Positions 47,626-56,137 of a stretch of DNA of 64,000 nt are shown here, in pieces. The notes beneath the pieces are model-generated. The model ran no database searches and had not been told where the DNA came from. It worked only from the letters and a program-made list of their open reading frames with translations. Each line of letters begins with the position of its first letter. Position 1 is the stretch's first letter. The stretch covers positions 1 to 64,000 of the forward strand of contig NZ_PYOC01000009.1 of the NCBI RefSeq assembly GCF_003026215.1, written 5' to 3'. Source of the DNA: Photobacterium indicum (lineage in GTDB: Bacteria > Pseudomonadota > Gammaproteobacteria > Enterobacterales > Vibrionaceae). Both the position numbers and the translations under genes were made by a program.

Positions 47626-48593
47626 TAAATATCGCTTAGCTCTTCAACTAGTTGCTTGCCTATTTTCTTATCAAAGTCTTTATAAATTGGCAGCATTGCT
47701 TCTCGGAATGGTGCTAGATCAGGATACGTAATATTGACCCCTTCCGTTTTAAAGAATGTAATCAGTTCTTTCTCTTGATTGTTTACAAAGTTCGTATGTC
47801 GTTTACCAGCAATACTGACCGCTTCAGTGATAGTCGCTTGCTGATCTTTACTTAAGTTCTGCCAACGGTCTTCACTAATGAGTACCATTTGATCATTTAC
47901 AATATGATTGGTCATTGCCAAGTTTGGCTGTACCTCATAAAACTTCATGGTATTAAATGTAGGTAGCGGATTTTCCTGACCATCAACGGCATTGGTTTGC
48001 AACGCTAAGTAAACTTCTGAGAATGCCATTGGTGTTGGTGATGCACCTGCATATTTCGCAAATGCCAAGTTTGCTTTTGCATTTGGCACTCGTAACTTTA
48101 ATCCCTCAAAATCAGAAATAGTGTTTAAAGGGCGATTTGAAGACGTTTGGCGCGTACCGTTATACCAAGTATCTAATGCTCGCCAATTAAAGTTGGTTAG
48201 CATTTCTTCACGCACACCTTGACCAAATTTAGAATTAAAAATACGTTGAATATGCGCGTAATTTTTCACGACGTAAGGTAACATCACGGCTTCAGCACGA
48301 GGAATCCATAACCCCATTCTGCCGAATTCAGCAAACGTTATATCAAGATCACCCATACTTAATTGTTGTAGCATTGCTCGATCATCGCCAAGTTGTGCGC
48401 CAGGGTATAATAAGAGCTTCATCTCTCCGTCACTTAGCTCTGAAATTTTGTCTGATAATAGTTTTGCGGAATCATATTCAACCGAGCCAACATTGGCCTG
48501 CAAGCCCATTTTAAGTATTGTTTCTGCTTGTACAGCAGTAGTAGTAAATGCCATAGCTAGTAAGGAAAGAGTGATTTTATTTATGTTATTCAT
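47625..48593 (-). CDS. siaP: Sialic acid-binding protein of the TRAP transporter
   Basis: Periplasmic substrate-binding protein of 322 aa with a signal peptide (cleavage probable after AVQA). The key residues of the sialic acid site known from Haemophilus SiaP are in place: YNGTRQTSSNRP, LKLRVPNAKANLAFAKYAGASPTPMAFSEVYLALQTNAVDGQENPL. These include the two arginines that bind the carboxylate. Similarity over the whole chain is high, so N-acetylneuraminate is a confident substrate. It heads the siaP-siaQ-siaM operon. Confidence 0.96.
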   Translation of the reverse strand: MNNINKITLSLLAMAFTTTAVQAETILKMGLQANVGSVEYDSAKLLSDKISELSDGEMKLLLYPGAQLGDDRAMLQQLSMGDLDITFAEFGRMGLWIPRAEAVMLPYVVKNYAHIQRIFNSKFGQGVREEMLTNFNWRALDTWYNGTRQTSSNRPLNTISDFEGLKLRVPNAKANLAFAKYAGASPTPMAFSEVYLALQTNAVDGQENPLPTFNTMKFYEVQPNLAMTNHIVNDQMVLISEDRWQNLSKDQQATITEAVSIAGKRHTNFVNNQEKELITFFKTEGVNITYPDLAPFREAMLPIYKDFDKKIGKQLVEELSDI

Positions 48594-49037
48594 CTTTATA
48601 CCTTTTATATTTAATTAGATTTATTAATTATAATATTGGATTTGAAATCTTACCCATCACGTCGAAGAATATTTACACCACAATTATTATCTTTATGAAG
48701 GTTTTCTTCAAACCTAATAACTAAGAAGTGTGACAACAAGCAACATAAACTTCACAAACTATCTAGCCTTTATAATCCTCATTAAAAATAACGCTAAATG
48801 TTTTATACCCATAATAAAACAACTCAAAATTAATTTATTCCCATGAGAATACAAACATAAAACAAGACATTAAAAACAAAGCACATATAACAAAAAGAAA
48901 TAAGGTTATCGATATTATTGAAATAGTGCATGACGACTTAGTTACCCCATATTATGTCAACTGGTAAAATAAATCGTCACTATCATTGATATAATTAATA
49001 ACAACTATCGATAAAAGATGGAATTAAATAGCAATAA
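48594..49037. other. Intergenic region upstream of siaP
   Basis: About 444 bp, very AT-rich, no gene. It should hold the siaP promoter. A near-palindrome GAAGGTTTTCTTC lies at 48697 and GAAGTGTGACAAC at 48725; both only partly match the operator family seen near nanE and nanA. Confidence 0.4.
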
Positions 49038-49529
49038 TTAAATCAATGAACGATGAACTTTAACTACCACCTTTTTTAGCATGTAATTATCACAAGTCAT
49101 TGATACCTGTTCATCAGTATAACGACATCCTGGTTTATGGGGTTCCTCAGGGAAGAATATTGCAAACATACCAGGTTCAAGCAGCACCTCACATTCATGC
49201 TTCATACTCTCGACAAGGTAATAATCATTTTCTCTATCGTATTCTGTTGATATTGGGTTACTTTTATTTGCTAAACCATAACCAATACGTTCAAAGCCTG
49301 ATATTAAAAACTGCACATCAATATACTCTTTATGAACTTCAGCTAACTTTTGCTCTGCAATCCCAGTTTCAAACTCCATCACATTGGCAAACATCAGCTC
49401 ACCATCAATGTTATGTCGTCCTAATGGTAGTTTGTCCAATTCTGAAGATTGAACATACTCAAGTGCTTTTTTTAATGCACTAGGAAGAAAATCAAAGTCT
49501 TGTGAAGATATAATATTTCCGAAAATCAT
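49038..49529 (-). CDS. nanQ: N-acetylneuraminate anomerase (YhcH/NanQ family)
   Basis: A 163-aa beta-sandwich protein of the YhcH/YjgK/YiaL family. In sialic acid clusters the member speeds interconversion of the sugar anomers. Diagnostic segments: LPLGRHNIDGELMFANVMEFET, EVHKEYIDVQFLISGFERIGY, and the metal-binding histidine region FAIFFPEEPHKPGC ending VKKVVVKVH-like KKVVVKVHRS. It lies 87 bp after siaT; the intervening hairpin at 49548 may lower its expression. Confidence 0.92.
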   Translation of the reverse strand: MIFGNIISSQDFDFLPSALKKALEYVQSSELDKLPLGRHNIDGELMFANVMEFETGIAEQKLAEVHKEYIDVQFLISGFERIGYGLANKSNPISTEYDRENDYYLVESMKHECEVLLEPGMFAIFFPEEPHKPGCRYTDEQVSMTCDNYMLKKVVVKVHRSLI

Positions 49530-49547
49530 TATGTTACTCTCAAGAAA

Positions 49548-49578
49548 GAAGGCTTAAGCATGTAGCACTTAAGCCTTC
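49548..49578 (-). other. Intra-operon hairpin between siaT and nanQ
   Basis: Perfect 11-bp stem GAAGGCTTAAG/CTTAAGCCTTC with a 9-nt loop, followed on the minus strand by TTTCTTG. It could be a partial terminator or attenuator inside the operon. Confidence 0.6.
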
Positions 49579-49616
49579 AGGGGGAATGAAAAGAAGAGGC
49601 GTTACCTACTCACTGA

Positions 49617-51107
49617 TTATGAATTTTGTGCAATAAGTGATTTATTCACATCTTCAACTGTATTTTGTTTAAATAATGGTGCAGTTATATAACCAACAAA
49701 CACGACCATTAATGTTCCAATTACACCGTAGAAAAAGAAGTTAAGATCCGTTGCCGCTCGTACCCACAAGATTGCAATAACACTTGCAACCACACCAGCT
49801 AAAGCACTATTAGCATTGGCACGTTTAACAAACACGCCTAGCATAAACAAGCCTGTCATTGGGCCGCCCATCAAACCAATCAAGCTGTTAAATGCATCCC
49901 ATAATTCACTTTCATTCGACATGATTAGGTATGTCGACGCAATAACACCAAAGACACCCGCAGCAACAATAACTGAACGTGCAACAAACATTGTTTTCTT
50001 AGGCGATTTTTCTCCGCCAAGTCGATGGTAAATATCAGATGTAAAACATGCTGAGATACTATTTAAACTACTCGAAATACTAGATTGTGACGCTGCGAAT
50101 ATTGCTGCAATAATTAAACCTGCAACCCCAGCTGGCATTTTTGATATGACAAAGAATGGTAATACCCCCCCCGTATTAAAGTTCTCAGGTAATAAGCCAG
50201 GGTTTTGAGTGTAATAAGCATATAATGCAGAACCAACAGCAAAGAAGAATACTGGAATAAATGCAACTAATTTGGCATTAGTGATTAATGCCTTTTTTGT
50301 TTCTTCAATTGAGTCAGTCACAATATAACGCTGAACAACATCTTGACTCGCAGTGAATTGTTGTAGACTAGCGAATAAAAAGCCAATAACAAGAACAGGA
50401 ATCGTACCTTCAGTCCAGCTCCATGCAAATTGTTCTTTAGGGAAATATTTATCTGCTTCTGCAGACATACTGAATATTTCTGTCACCCCACCATCGACAT
50501 TAAAGCAAATAACAGTGAAAATTAAAATTGCAGCCAAAGACAACATAATACCTTGAATTACATCAGTCCAAATAACACCTTCAATTCCGCCCATAAATGT
50601 ATATACGATACACAGCACACCAATTAAGAAAACGATGGTTAATGGGTTAATATCAACAAATGGGATCAATGCCAGTGCAGTTAAGTACGTTATAATTGCA
50701 ATTCGACCAATATGAAATAACATAAATGAAATACTGGCGAATAAACGCATTTTAACATCAAAGCGTTTTTCTAAATATTCGTAGGCAGAAGTCAGGTTTA
50801 GCTTTCTAAAAAACGGAATATAATATAAAAAGACAAATGGAAGAATTAATATAGCGACATATTGTCCGATTAAAAATGTCCAATCCCCCGTATAGGCTTT
50901 TGCAGGAATAGACATGAATGTAATTGAACTTAGTGTGGTGGCGAATACGCTAATACCTGCTGCCCAACCGGGTATACGACCACCCGCTTTAAAGTAATCA
51001 TCTGCCGACTTTTGACGTTTAGCAAAATATACTCCAACAAGCATAACTGCAGTCAAATAAACCAGCAGAACTATGTAATTCAAGGTCCCAAATGCGTGCA
51101 TTTCCAT
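49617..51107 (-). CDS. siaT: Sodium-coupled sialic acid symporter SiaT (SSS family)
   Basis: Inner-membrane sodium:solute symporter of 496 aa with about 13 helices. It is very like the structurally known Proteus SiaT: GVYFAKRQKSADDYFKAGGRIPGWAAGISVFATTLSSITFMSIPAKAY, the sodium-site segment, MGGIEGVIWTDVIQG, and SQDVVQRYIVTDSIEETK. These match SiaT far better than generic SSS proteins. AAAGGAG stands 8 nt upstream. It lies between nanK and nanQ, so the cluster encodes a second uptake route for sialic acid besides SiaPQM. Confidence 0.94.
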   Translation of the reverse strand: MEMHAFGTLNYIVLLVYLTAVMLVGVYFAKRQKSADDYFKAGGRIPGWAAGISVFATTLSSITFMSIPAKAYTGDWTFLIGQYVAILILPFVFLYYIPFFRKLNLTSAYEYLEKRFDVKMRLFASISFMLFHIGRIAIITYLTALALIPFVDINPLTIVFLIGVLCIVYTFMGGIEGVIWTDVIQGIMLSLAAILIFTVICFNVDGGVTEIFSMSAEADKYFPKEQFAWSWTEGTIPVLVIGFLFASLQQFTASQDVVQRYIVTDSIEETKKALITNAKLVAFIPVFFFAVGSALYAYYTQNPGLLPENFNTGGVLPFFVISKMPAGVAGLIIAAIFAASQSSISSSLNSISACFTSDIYHRLGGEKSPKKTMFVARSVIVAAGVFGVIASTYLIMSNESELWDAFNSLIGLMGGPMTGLFMLGVFVKRANANSALAGVVASVIAILWVRAATDLNFFFYGVIGTLMVVFVGYITAPLFKQNTVEDVNKSLIAQNS

Positions 51108-51157
51108 GCGGAGACTCCTTTCTGTTTAGTGTAGGTAAGGGGAATTTGTTATATCTT

Positions 51158-52036
51158 TTATTTAATATTTTGCTCTGCCCATAGCGCGACACCAAGTAGG
51201 CCAGCATCAGCACCAGAGCTTGCTGCAATTACGTCAGGAACATATATATTGGGTAGCCGCTCTAGATAAGTTTTCACCCTTGCTAAATATCCAGATGCCA
51301 GCCCAACACTCCCCCCTAATACAACGATATCGAGGTCAAGTGAGATAGTAAGATCAGCAATCAGGTTTGCAATCGTACTGGCAGAGCGATCAACAATGGC
51401 AATCGCGTTTTTATCGCCAGCAAGTAAGTGCTGATAAACGGTTTCACCATCGCAATCAGTGCCAAAGAAAGGCTGCCCGGCGACACCAATTGCGGTACCA
51501 GATGCAATGCTTTCTACACAACCTTTACGACCGCAACCACATACCGGTCCATTCGGATCTGCCAACATGTGACCAGCATGGCCCGCAATACCTCTAGTAC
51601 CGGTATTGAGTATTTCTTTCTGCACGAAACCCGCCCCAACGCCAGTCGATACGGTAATAAATGCCATATCAGACACGGCTTGATCAAGTGCTTTATATTC
51701 AAACCAAGCAGCAGCTTGCGCATCGTTAATAACAACAACAGGTAACTGGGTTATTTCACTAATGACTTGGTGTAGAGGGAAATGATTTAAACCACCAAGG
51801 TTATCTGGGTTTAATGCAGTTAATACTCCATGATTAATAATACCTGTCGATGCAACAGCAACATGATCTGCTTTTAGAGCAAGAGGAGTTAATAAATCTG
51901 TTAACGCTACGGTTAATGCACTCGCCTCTTTTGAAGTGGGTGTCGAAATTTGAACACGTGTAACGATAACACTGTCTTTAACCAAAGCCGCGGCAATCTT
52001 AGTACCGCCGATATCGACCGCTAAACAGGTTTTCAT
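51158..52036 (-). CDS. nanK: N-acetylmannosamine kinase
   Basis: Phosphorylates ManNAc to ManNAc-6-phosphate. ROK-family kinase of 292 aa with the N-terminal phosphate loop AVDIGGTKIAAALV, the catalytic aspartate region VVVINDAQAAAWFEY, HAGHMLADPNGPVCGCGRKGCVESIASG carrying the ROK zinc site (H and three cysteines), and a C-terminal ATP-binding GGSVGLA. Its start overlaps the nanE stop by 4 bp (ATGA), and siaT follows by 50 bp. Confidence 0.94.
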   Translation of the reverse strand: MKTCLAVDIGGTKIAAALVKDSVIVTRVQISTPTSKEASALTVALTDLLTPLALKADHVAVASTGIINHGVLTALNPDNLGGLNHFPLHQVISEITQLPVVVINDAQAAAWFEYKALDQAVSDMAFITVSTGVGAGFVQKEILNTGTRGIAGHAGHMLADPNGPVCGCGRKGCVESIASGTAIGVAGQPFFGTDCDGETVYQHLLAGDKNAIAIVDRSASTIANLIADLTISLDLDIVVLGGSVGLASGYLARVKTYLERLPNIYVPDVIAASSGADAGLLGVALWAEQNIK

Positions 52037-52770
52037 GCGACAGCCTCAGATTGTGACTGATGAGCAAGTTCAACTGCTGATTGGAACCAGCTACATATAT
52101 GCTCTACACGGGTAATCGCCGAACCAACTGTAACGCAGAATGCTCCAGCTTCAATGGCCTTGCCTGCTAACTCTGGGGTATTAAAGCGACCTTCAGCCAT
52201 AACCGTACATCCTGCTTTTTTAAGTTGCTTAATTAAATCAAAGTCAGGCTCTGTGGGAATAGGTCCACCGGTATAACCAGATAAAGTTGAACCAATTATT
52301 TGAACGCCTCGCGCTTGGCAGTACATACCTTCATCGAACGTTGAGCAATCAGCCATTGCTAAACAGCCAACAGAGTGTATCGCATCAATCAAATCTTCAA
52401 CCGAAGTCGGACGAGCACGATGGGTAGCATCGATAGCAATAATGTCTGCCCCTGCTTCTTTCAGCGCATATACATCTTCGATAAAAGGGGTAATACGAAC
52501 GTCTGAATTTGCCAAATCACGTTTAATAATGCCGATAATAGGTACATTTACGTGAGGTCGAACCGCCTTAACATTCTCTATCCCTTCAATGCGAATACCC
52601 GCGGCACCACCCGCTACAGCAGCTTGCGCCATAGCGGCGACAATCATTGGTGAATCCATAGGTCCATCATCAACAGGCTGACATGATGCAACAAATCCTT
52701 GTTGCAAAGCCTTTAAAGCATTTTCTTGTGTCTTATTCACTTTAAGACAAGCCTTAGATTGGGTAATCAT
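52033..52770 (-). CDS. nanE: N-acetylmannosamine-6-phosphate 2-epimerase
   Basis: Converts ManNAc-6-phosphate to GlcNAc-6-phosphate. A 245-aa TIM barrel with the NanE pattern SCQPVDDGPMDSPMIVAAMAQAAVAGGAAGIRIEG, VPIIGIIKRD, the catalytic-lysine and DATHRARP segment, ADCSTFDEG, TLSGYTGG, and MAEGRFNTPE. It is the first gene of the nanE-nanK-siaT-nanQ unit. Candidate NanR operators stand upstream at 52803-53090. nagA and nagB, which would finish the route, are not in the window. Confidence 0.95.
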   Translation of the reverse strand: MITQSKACLKVNKTQENALKALQQGFVASCQPVDDGPMDSPMIVAAMAQAAVAGGAAGIRIEGIENVKAVRPHVNVPIIGIIKRDLANSDVRITPFIEDVYALKEAGADIIAIDATHRARPTSVEDLIDAIHSVGCLAMADCSTFDEGMYCQARGVQIIGSTLSGYTGGPIPTEPDFDLIKQLKKAGCTVMAEGRFNTPELAGKAIEAGAFCVTVGSAITRVEHICSWFQSAVELAHQSQSEAVA

Positions 52771-52802
52771 AAGTCGTACCGCTCCGAAACCAATAACCTA
52801 AT

Positions 52803-53090
52803 GAAGTTTGACTCCAATTTAATCACGATGAAGTTTTACTTCAACAGGCAATTATTCAAACAGCGATCCTTACCTCATTTTTCATTGTCATAGGGGTAAT
52901 AAATAAGATCCAGCTCACCATACAACCTATAATTGCGTACAAACTTACACGGAGTAAGACTCCACAAGTATAAAGAAGATGCATATAAAGGTCCGTGACA
53001 TAAATAATCAGTTAAGCGTTACGCCATGTATAAAAACATATTACTTACCAAATAGCAGTCACGTCATGAAAGAGAATGAAATATAACTCC
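52803..53090. promoter_or_regulatory. Cluster of four candidate NanR operators upstream of nanE
   Basis: Four 13-bp near-palindromes: GAAGTTTGACTCC (52803), GAAGTTTTACTTC (52830), GGAGTAAGACTCC (52951) and GAAATATAACTCC (53078). They share the shape GRARY-N3-ACTYC. They fill the 589-bp spacer between nanE and nanR. No gene was seen in the spacer; an inverted repeat CACCCAGA/TCTGGGTG at about 53276-53313 may be the nanR transcript end. Confidence 0.6.
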
Positions 53091-53359
53091 ATAATGGAAA
53101 CGTAAATGAAAGAACATATTTTGAAGTGAATTCAGCATAAATAGGCGCGATTATCCAATGGGACATAACAGAAAGTTGAATAACAAGAAGTATATGGACG
53201 ATGAACAGTGCGTTAATCCAATTAATCAGCGCATATACATCTTTGATAATAGTGGAGTTTAGAGAGGTTGGAGCTCACCCAGAAAAGCGTTATAGCTAGC
53301 CAATCTGGGTGGATAAAAGATACGAAGCGTTAGCAAGCCATTGAGCATGAGGTTACTCG

Positions 53360-54232
53360 TTAGCTTTCAAGCGCATTTGTCGTCTTAATTTTATTTTCTT
53401 TAGCACTTTCCGCATCTTCATTAACAAGTAATGCATAGACCAGATCAAGAACAAACAATTGTGATATTTTCGTCCCAATCGAATCCCCTTGCAATTTCCC
53501 TTGTCGGTTACCATTCACCAATACAAAATCTGAAAACTCAGTGATAGCCGAACGAGGGTTATGGGTAATAGCAACGGTATCTGCACCCGCCTCTTTTGCG
53601 AGTTGAAGAGCTTTTGTCGTTTCTTTCGAACTACCTGAGTGACTAATGCCGACGGCTAAATCACCCTTCTGTAATAGTGATGCCTTCATATACATAAAAT
53701 GATTATTGGTTAATGCATCAACATTAAAACCAATACGCATAAATTTATTCTTTGCATCTTCAGCAGTAATGCCCGAAGACCCTACCCCAAAAAAGTAGAC
53801 TGCTTTAGCTGACTTTATCTGTCTTGCTACTTTTTCCAACGTATCAAAATTCAATAGATTCAATGTCTCTGCCAATACATTATTAATGGTTTTATGTAAT
53901 TTCTGCCCAATTAACTCTGCATCATCTTGAAGGGTAACATCAGTATCTAAAATTGATTTTTCTTGTTGATTCAAACTGGAAAGCTCTATTGCTAGCTCCA
54001 TTTTAAATTCTTGAAAGCCTTTAAAGCCAAGAGTACGGCAAAATCGAATTATCGTCGCTTCACCGACATTCGCAACTTGAGATAGCTCCGCAATAGATAA
54101 CTTAGTAACTTCAGATGAATGAGCAAGTACGTAATCAGATATACGCTTCGCTGAAGGCGTTAAGCTATCGTATAGACTGCCTAAGGTGTCGATTACCTTT
54201 CCTGCTTTAAGAAGTGTTTGTTGATCTGTCAT
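53360..54232 (-). CDS. nanR: RpiR-family regulator of sialic acid genes
   Basis: A 290-aa regulator. N-terminal HTH_6 domain (LTPSAKRISDYVLAHSSEVTKLSIAELSQVANVGEATIIRFCRTLGFKGFQEFK) and a C-terminal SIS sugar-phosphate-binding domain (VYFFGVGSSGITAEDAKNKFMRIG, AVGISHSGSSKETTKAL). This is the architecture of NanR in Vibrio, where ManNAc-6-phosphate relieves repression; it differs from the GntR-type NanR of E. coli. It is divergent from nanA and co-directional with nanE. Operator-like repeats flank it on both sides. Confidence 0.9.
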   Translation of the reverse strand: MTDQQTLLKAGKVIDTLGSLYDSLTPSAKRISDYVLAHSSEVTKLSIAELSQVANVGEATIIRFCRTLGFKGFQEFKMELAIELSSLNQQEKSILDTDVTLQDDAELIGQKLHKTINNVLAETLNLLNFDTLEKVARQIKSAKAVYFFGVGSSGITAEDAKNKFMRIGFNVDALTNNHFMYMKASLLQKGDLAVGISHSGSSKETTKALQLAKEAGADTVAITHNPRSAITEFSDFVLVNGNRQGKLQGDSIGTKISQLFVLDLVYALLVNEDAESAKENKIKTTNALES

Positions 54233-54299
54233 CCTTATTACCTCTATTTTTGCTTATCTCAATTCTAAAAAGTAATTTTACACGCTTACATCTTCATGT

Positions 54300-54579
54300 G
54301 AAGCTAAACTCCATATAATTCAATAAACAATATCAATATTGAAGCTATCTCGCTCTTAATAAAAGTGATTGATTATTGGAAACATAAAATTTACCGTGAT
54401 CATTAGCAGAAAAAAACAATAAGATATTCAAAAAAGACCGCTAAAAATAAGGTTTGTAGACAAGGTCACAATTTTAAATTCTGGTTGTCTAAATCAGTAA
54501 TCGTCAATTGCCTCTCGGAATATTACTCCATACAATAACCCCAACTCCACTTAAGACGAATAATTTGAAGTTTAACTTC
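54300..54579. promoter_or_regulatory. Three candidate NanR operators between nanR and nanA
   Basis: GAAGCTAAACTCC (54300), GGAATATTACTCC (54517) and the palindrome GAAGTTTAACTTC (54567) match the same shape as the four upstream of nanE. The last lies 23 bp before the nanA start, in a repressing position. No gene is seen in this 369-bp divergent spacer. Confidence 0.6.
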
Positions 54580-54601
54580 ACTGGTTATTATAAGGGCTAC
54601 T

Positions 54602-55498
54602 ATGGAAAAGCTTACTGGCTTGATTGCTGCACCTCACACCCCATTTGATGCGAAAGGTAATGTTAACCTGCCGATCATTGATAAAATTGCAGAGCACTTG
54701 ATCAAAGATGGCGTCAATGGTGTTTATATTTGCGGTACAACTGGTGAAGGTATTCACTGTTCTGTAGAAGAACGCAAAGCAATCGCAGAGCGTTGGGCTG
54801 AAGTATCTCAAGGGCGTTTAAAAATCACCGTTCATACTGGCGCACTAAGTATTGTTGATACGCTTGAATTAACTCGCCATGCCGACACCCTTGATATTTT
54901 TGCTACTTCAGCAATTGGTCCATGCTTCTTCAAACCAGGTAGTGTTGACGATCTTGTCGACTACTGTGCTGCCGTTGCTGCTGCTGCACCATCAAAAGGG
55001 TTCTACTACTACCATTCAGGTATGTCTGGCGTAAATCTGGATATGGAGCAGTTCTTAATCAAAGCTGAAAACCGTATTCCAAACCTATACGGCTTAAAGT
55101 TTAACAGCGGTGATTTATACGAATACCAACGTTGCCTTCGGGCCTGCGACGGAAAATTTGACATTCCATTTGGCGTTGATGAATTCTTACCTGGTGCACT
55201 CGCTTTAGGTGCTATCGGCGCAGTAGGCAGTACGTACAACTATGCTGCTCCGCACTTTAATCAGATTATTGAAGATTTTCATAACGGCAAACATGCTGAC
55301 GTTATTACAGGCATGGATAATGTTATTTCACTCATTCGAGTATTAGTTGAATACGGTGGGGTAGCCGCGGGTAAAGCAGCAATGGCATTACATGATATTG
55401 ATGCTGGTGATCCTCGCCTTCCACTGAAAGCATTAACGCTTGAACAAAAACAAAATGTAATCAATAAAATGCGCGACGCAGACTTTATTAAGCACTAA
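54602..55498 (+). CDS. nanA: N-acetylneuraminate lyase
   Basis: Splits N-acetylneuraminate to ManNAc and pyruvate. A 298-aa TIM barrel of the DapA/NAL superfamily. The substrate-carboxylate motif is GTTGE (45-49), the catalytic tyrosine is Y137 (FYYYHSG) and the Schiff-base lysine is K166 (YGLKFNSGD). Length and motifs are typical of NanA rather than DapA. It is divergent from nanR, with a candidate operator just upstream and a terminator 30 bp downstream. Confidence 0.96.
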   Translation: MEKLTGLIAAPHTPFDAKGNVNLPIIDKIAEHLIKDGVNGVYICGTTGEGIHCSVEERKAIAERWAEVSQGRLKITVHTGALSIVDTLELTRHADTLDIFATSAIGPCFFKPGSVDDLVDYCAAVAAAAPSKGFYYYHSGMSGVNLDMEQFLIKAENRIPNLYGLKFNSGDLYEYQRCLRACDGKFDIPFGVDEFLPGALALGAIGAVGSTYNYAAPHFNQIIEDFHNGKHADVITGMDNVISLIRVLVEYGGVAAGKAAMALHDIDAGDPRLPLKALTLEQKQNVINKMRDADFIKH

Positions 55499-55527
55499 TT
55501 CCCCAAAGCAGTTAAGCAATAATAAAT

Positions 55528-55559
55528 GCCTGTTAGTTAAACGCTAACGGGCTTTTTTT
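55528..55559 (+). terminator. Terminator after nanA
   Basis: Hairpin GCCTGTTAG/CTAACGGGC with a 6-nt loop and seven T. Confidence 0.88.
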
Positions 55560-55611
55560 GTTCTATTCATATTTTTCCAATTCATAATAGTAGAGAACGT
55601 TAAAATAACAT

Positions 55612-55659
55612 CAAAGTAACTGGATAAGTAAACGTTCAGGTACTTATTTTAGTTGGTAT
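55612..55659. repeat. Short palindromic repeat, copy 3
   Basis: A relative of the copies at 18629 and 47578: ACTGGATAAGTAAACGTTCA followed by a right arm ending TTTTAGTTGGTAT. The left end is more decayed than the right. Confidence 0.65.
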
Positions 55660-55954
55660 TAAATCATTTAGCTCCCTCGGTTCATCCCCTTCATAAAGCA
55701 TTCCCCTCTTCTCAATGTGCATTTTTATTGTGCATTGATACTTTTTGAGCATATAACTAAAGAGCAAGGCTATAGATATGAAGCAGCTATACAAAATAAT
55801 TATGCGCTTATTGCATTTAAAGTTGTATCGCTCTTTACTTCACCACCTGTAGCAGAATAACGCTTTATCGACAGTATTGCGTTTCAACAAAATGATAAGG
55901 ACCTATAAAGATATACCCCAGCGTTTATAAAATCACAATCTTACATATAGTATG
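55660..55954. other. Intergenic sequence before the riboswitch
   Basis: About 295 bp with no supported gene. The promoter for the riboswitch-protease transcript should lie near its end; TATAGTATG at about 55946 could serve as a -10 region. Confidence 0.35.
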
Positions 55955-56034
55955 TAAAGGGCAAACTAGTCGAAAGGCTAGGACGCAAAGCTACCGGTTT
56001 AAGGGTTATAAAAACCTATGACAGCGGAGCCGCC
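55955..56034 (+). promoter_or_regulatory. Cyclic di-GMP-I (GEMM-I) riboswitch
   Basis: The conserved core of this class is present in order: GGGCAAAC, a hairpin CTAGTC-GAAA-GGCTAG with the GAAA tetraloop, then GGACGCAAAGCTACCGG with the tetraloop-receptor segment TTTAA, a variable stem, and GACAGCGGAGCC at the 3' side. The ligand is c-di-GMP. It lies 104 bp upstream of the M66 protease start, in the same direction, and a hairpin with a T run at 56045 follows as the likely expression platform. Confidence 0.92.
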
Positions 56035-56044
56035 ATAGCTTTAT

Positions 56045-56082
56045 TAACAGTTTTGAATAAACCCACAACTGTTATAGTTTTC
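56045..56082 (+). terminator. Attenuator hairpin of the riboswitch
   Basis: Stem TAACAGTT/AACTGTTA with a 14-nt loop, then TAGTTTTCC. Positioned 10 nt after the aptamer and before the protease ribosome binding site, as expected for a transcription-stop platform. Confidence 0.65.
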
Positions 56083-56137
56083 CTGCTTGGTTGCAGCCCT
56101 TTTCGTTGATGACTCCTAACGAATAAGGATATACAAC

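Noticed and set aside
51108..51120. GGAGACTCC before siaT as a further NanR operator
   Set aside because: It is only 9 bp with a different spacer and coincides with the ribosome binding site.
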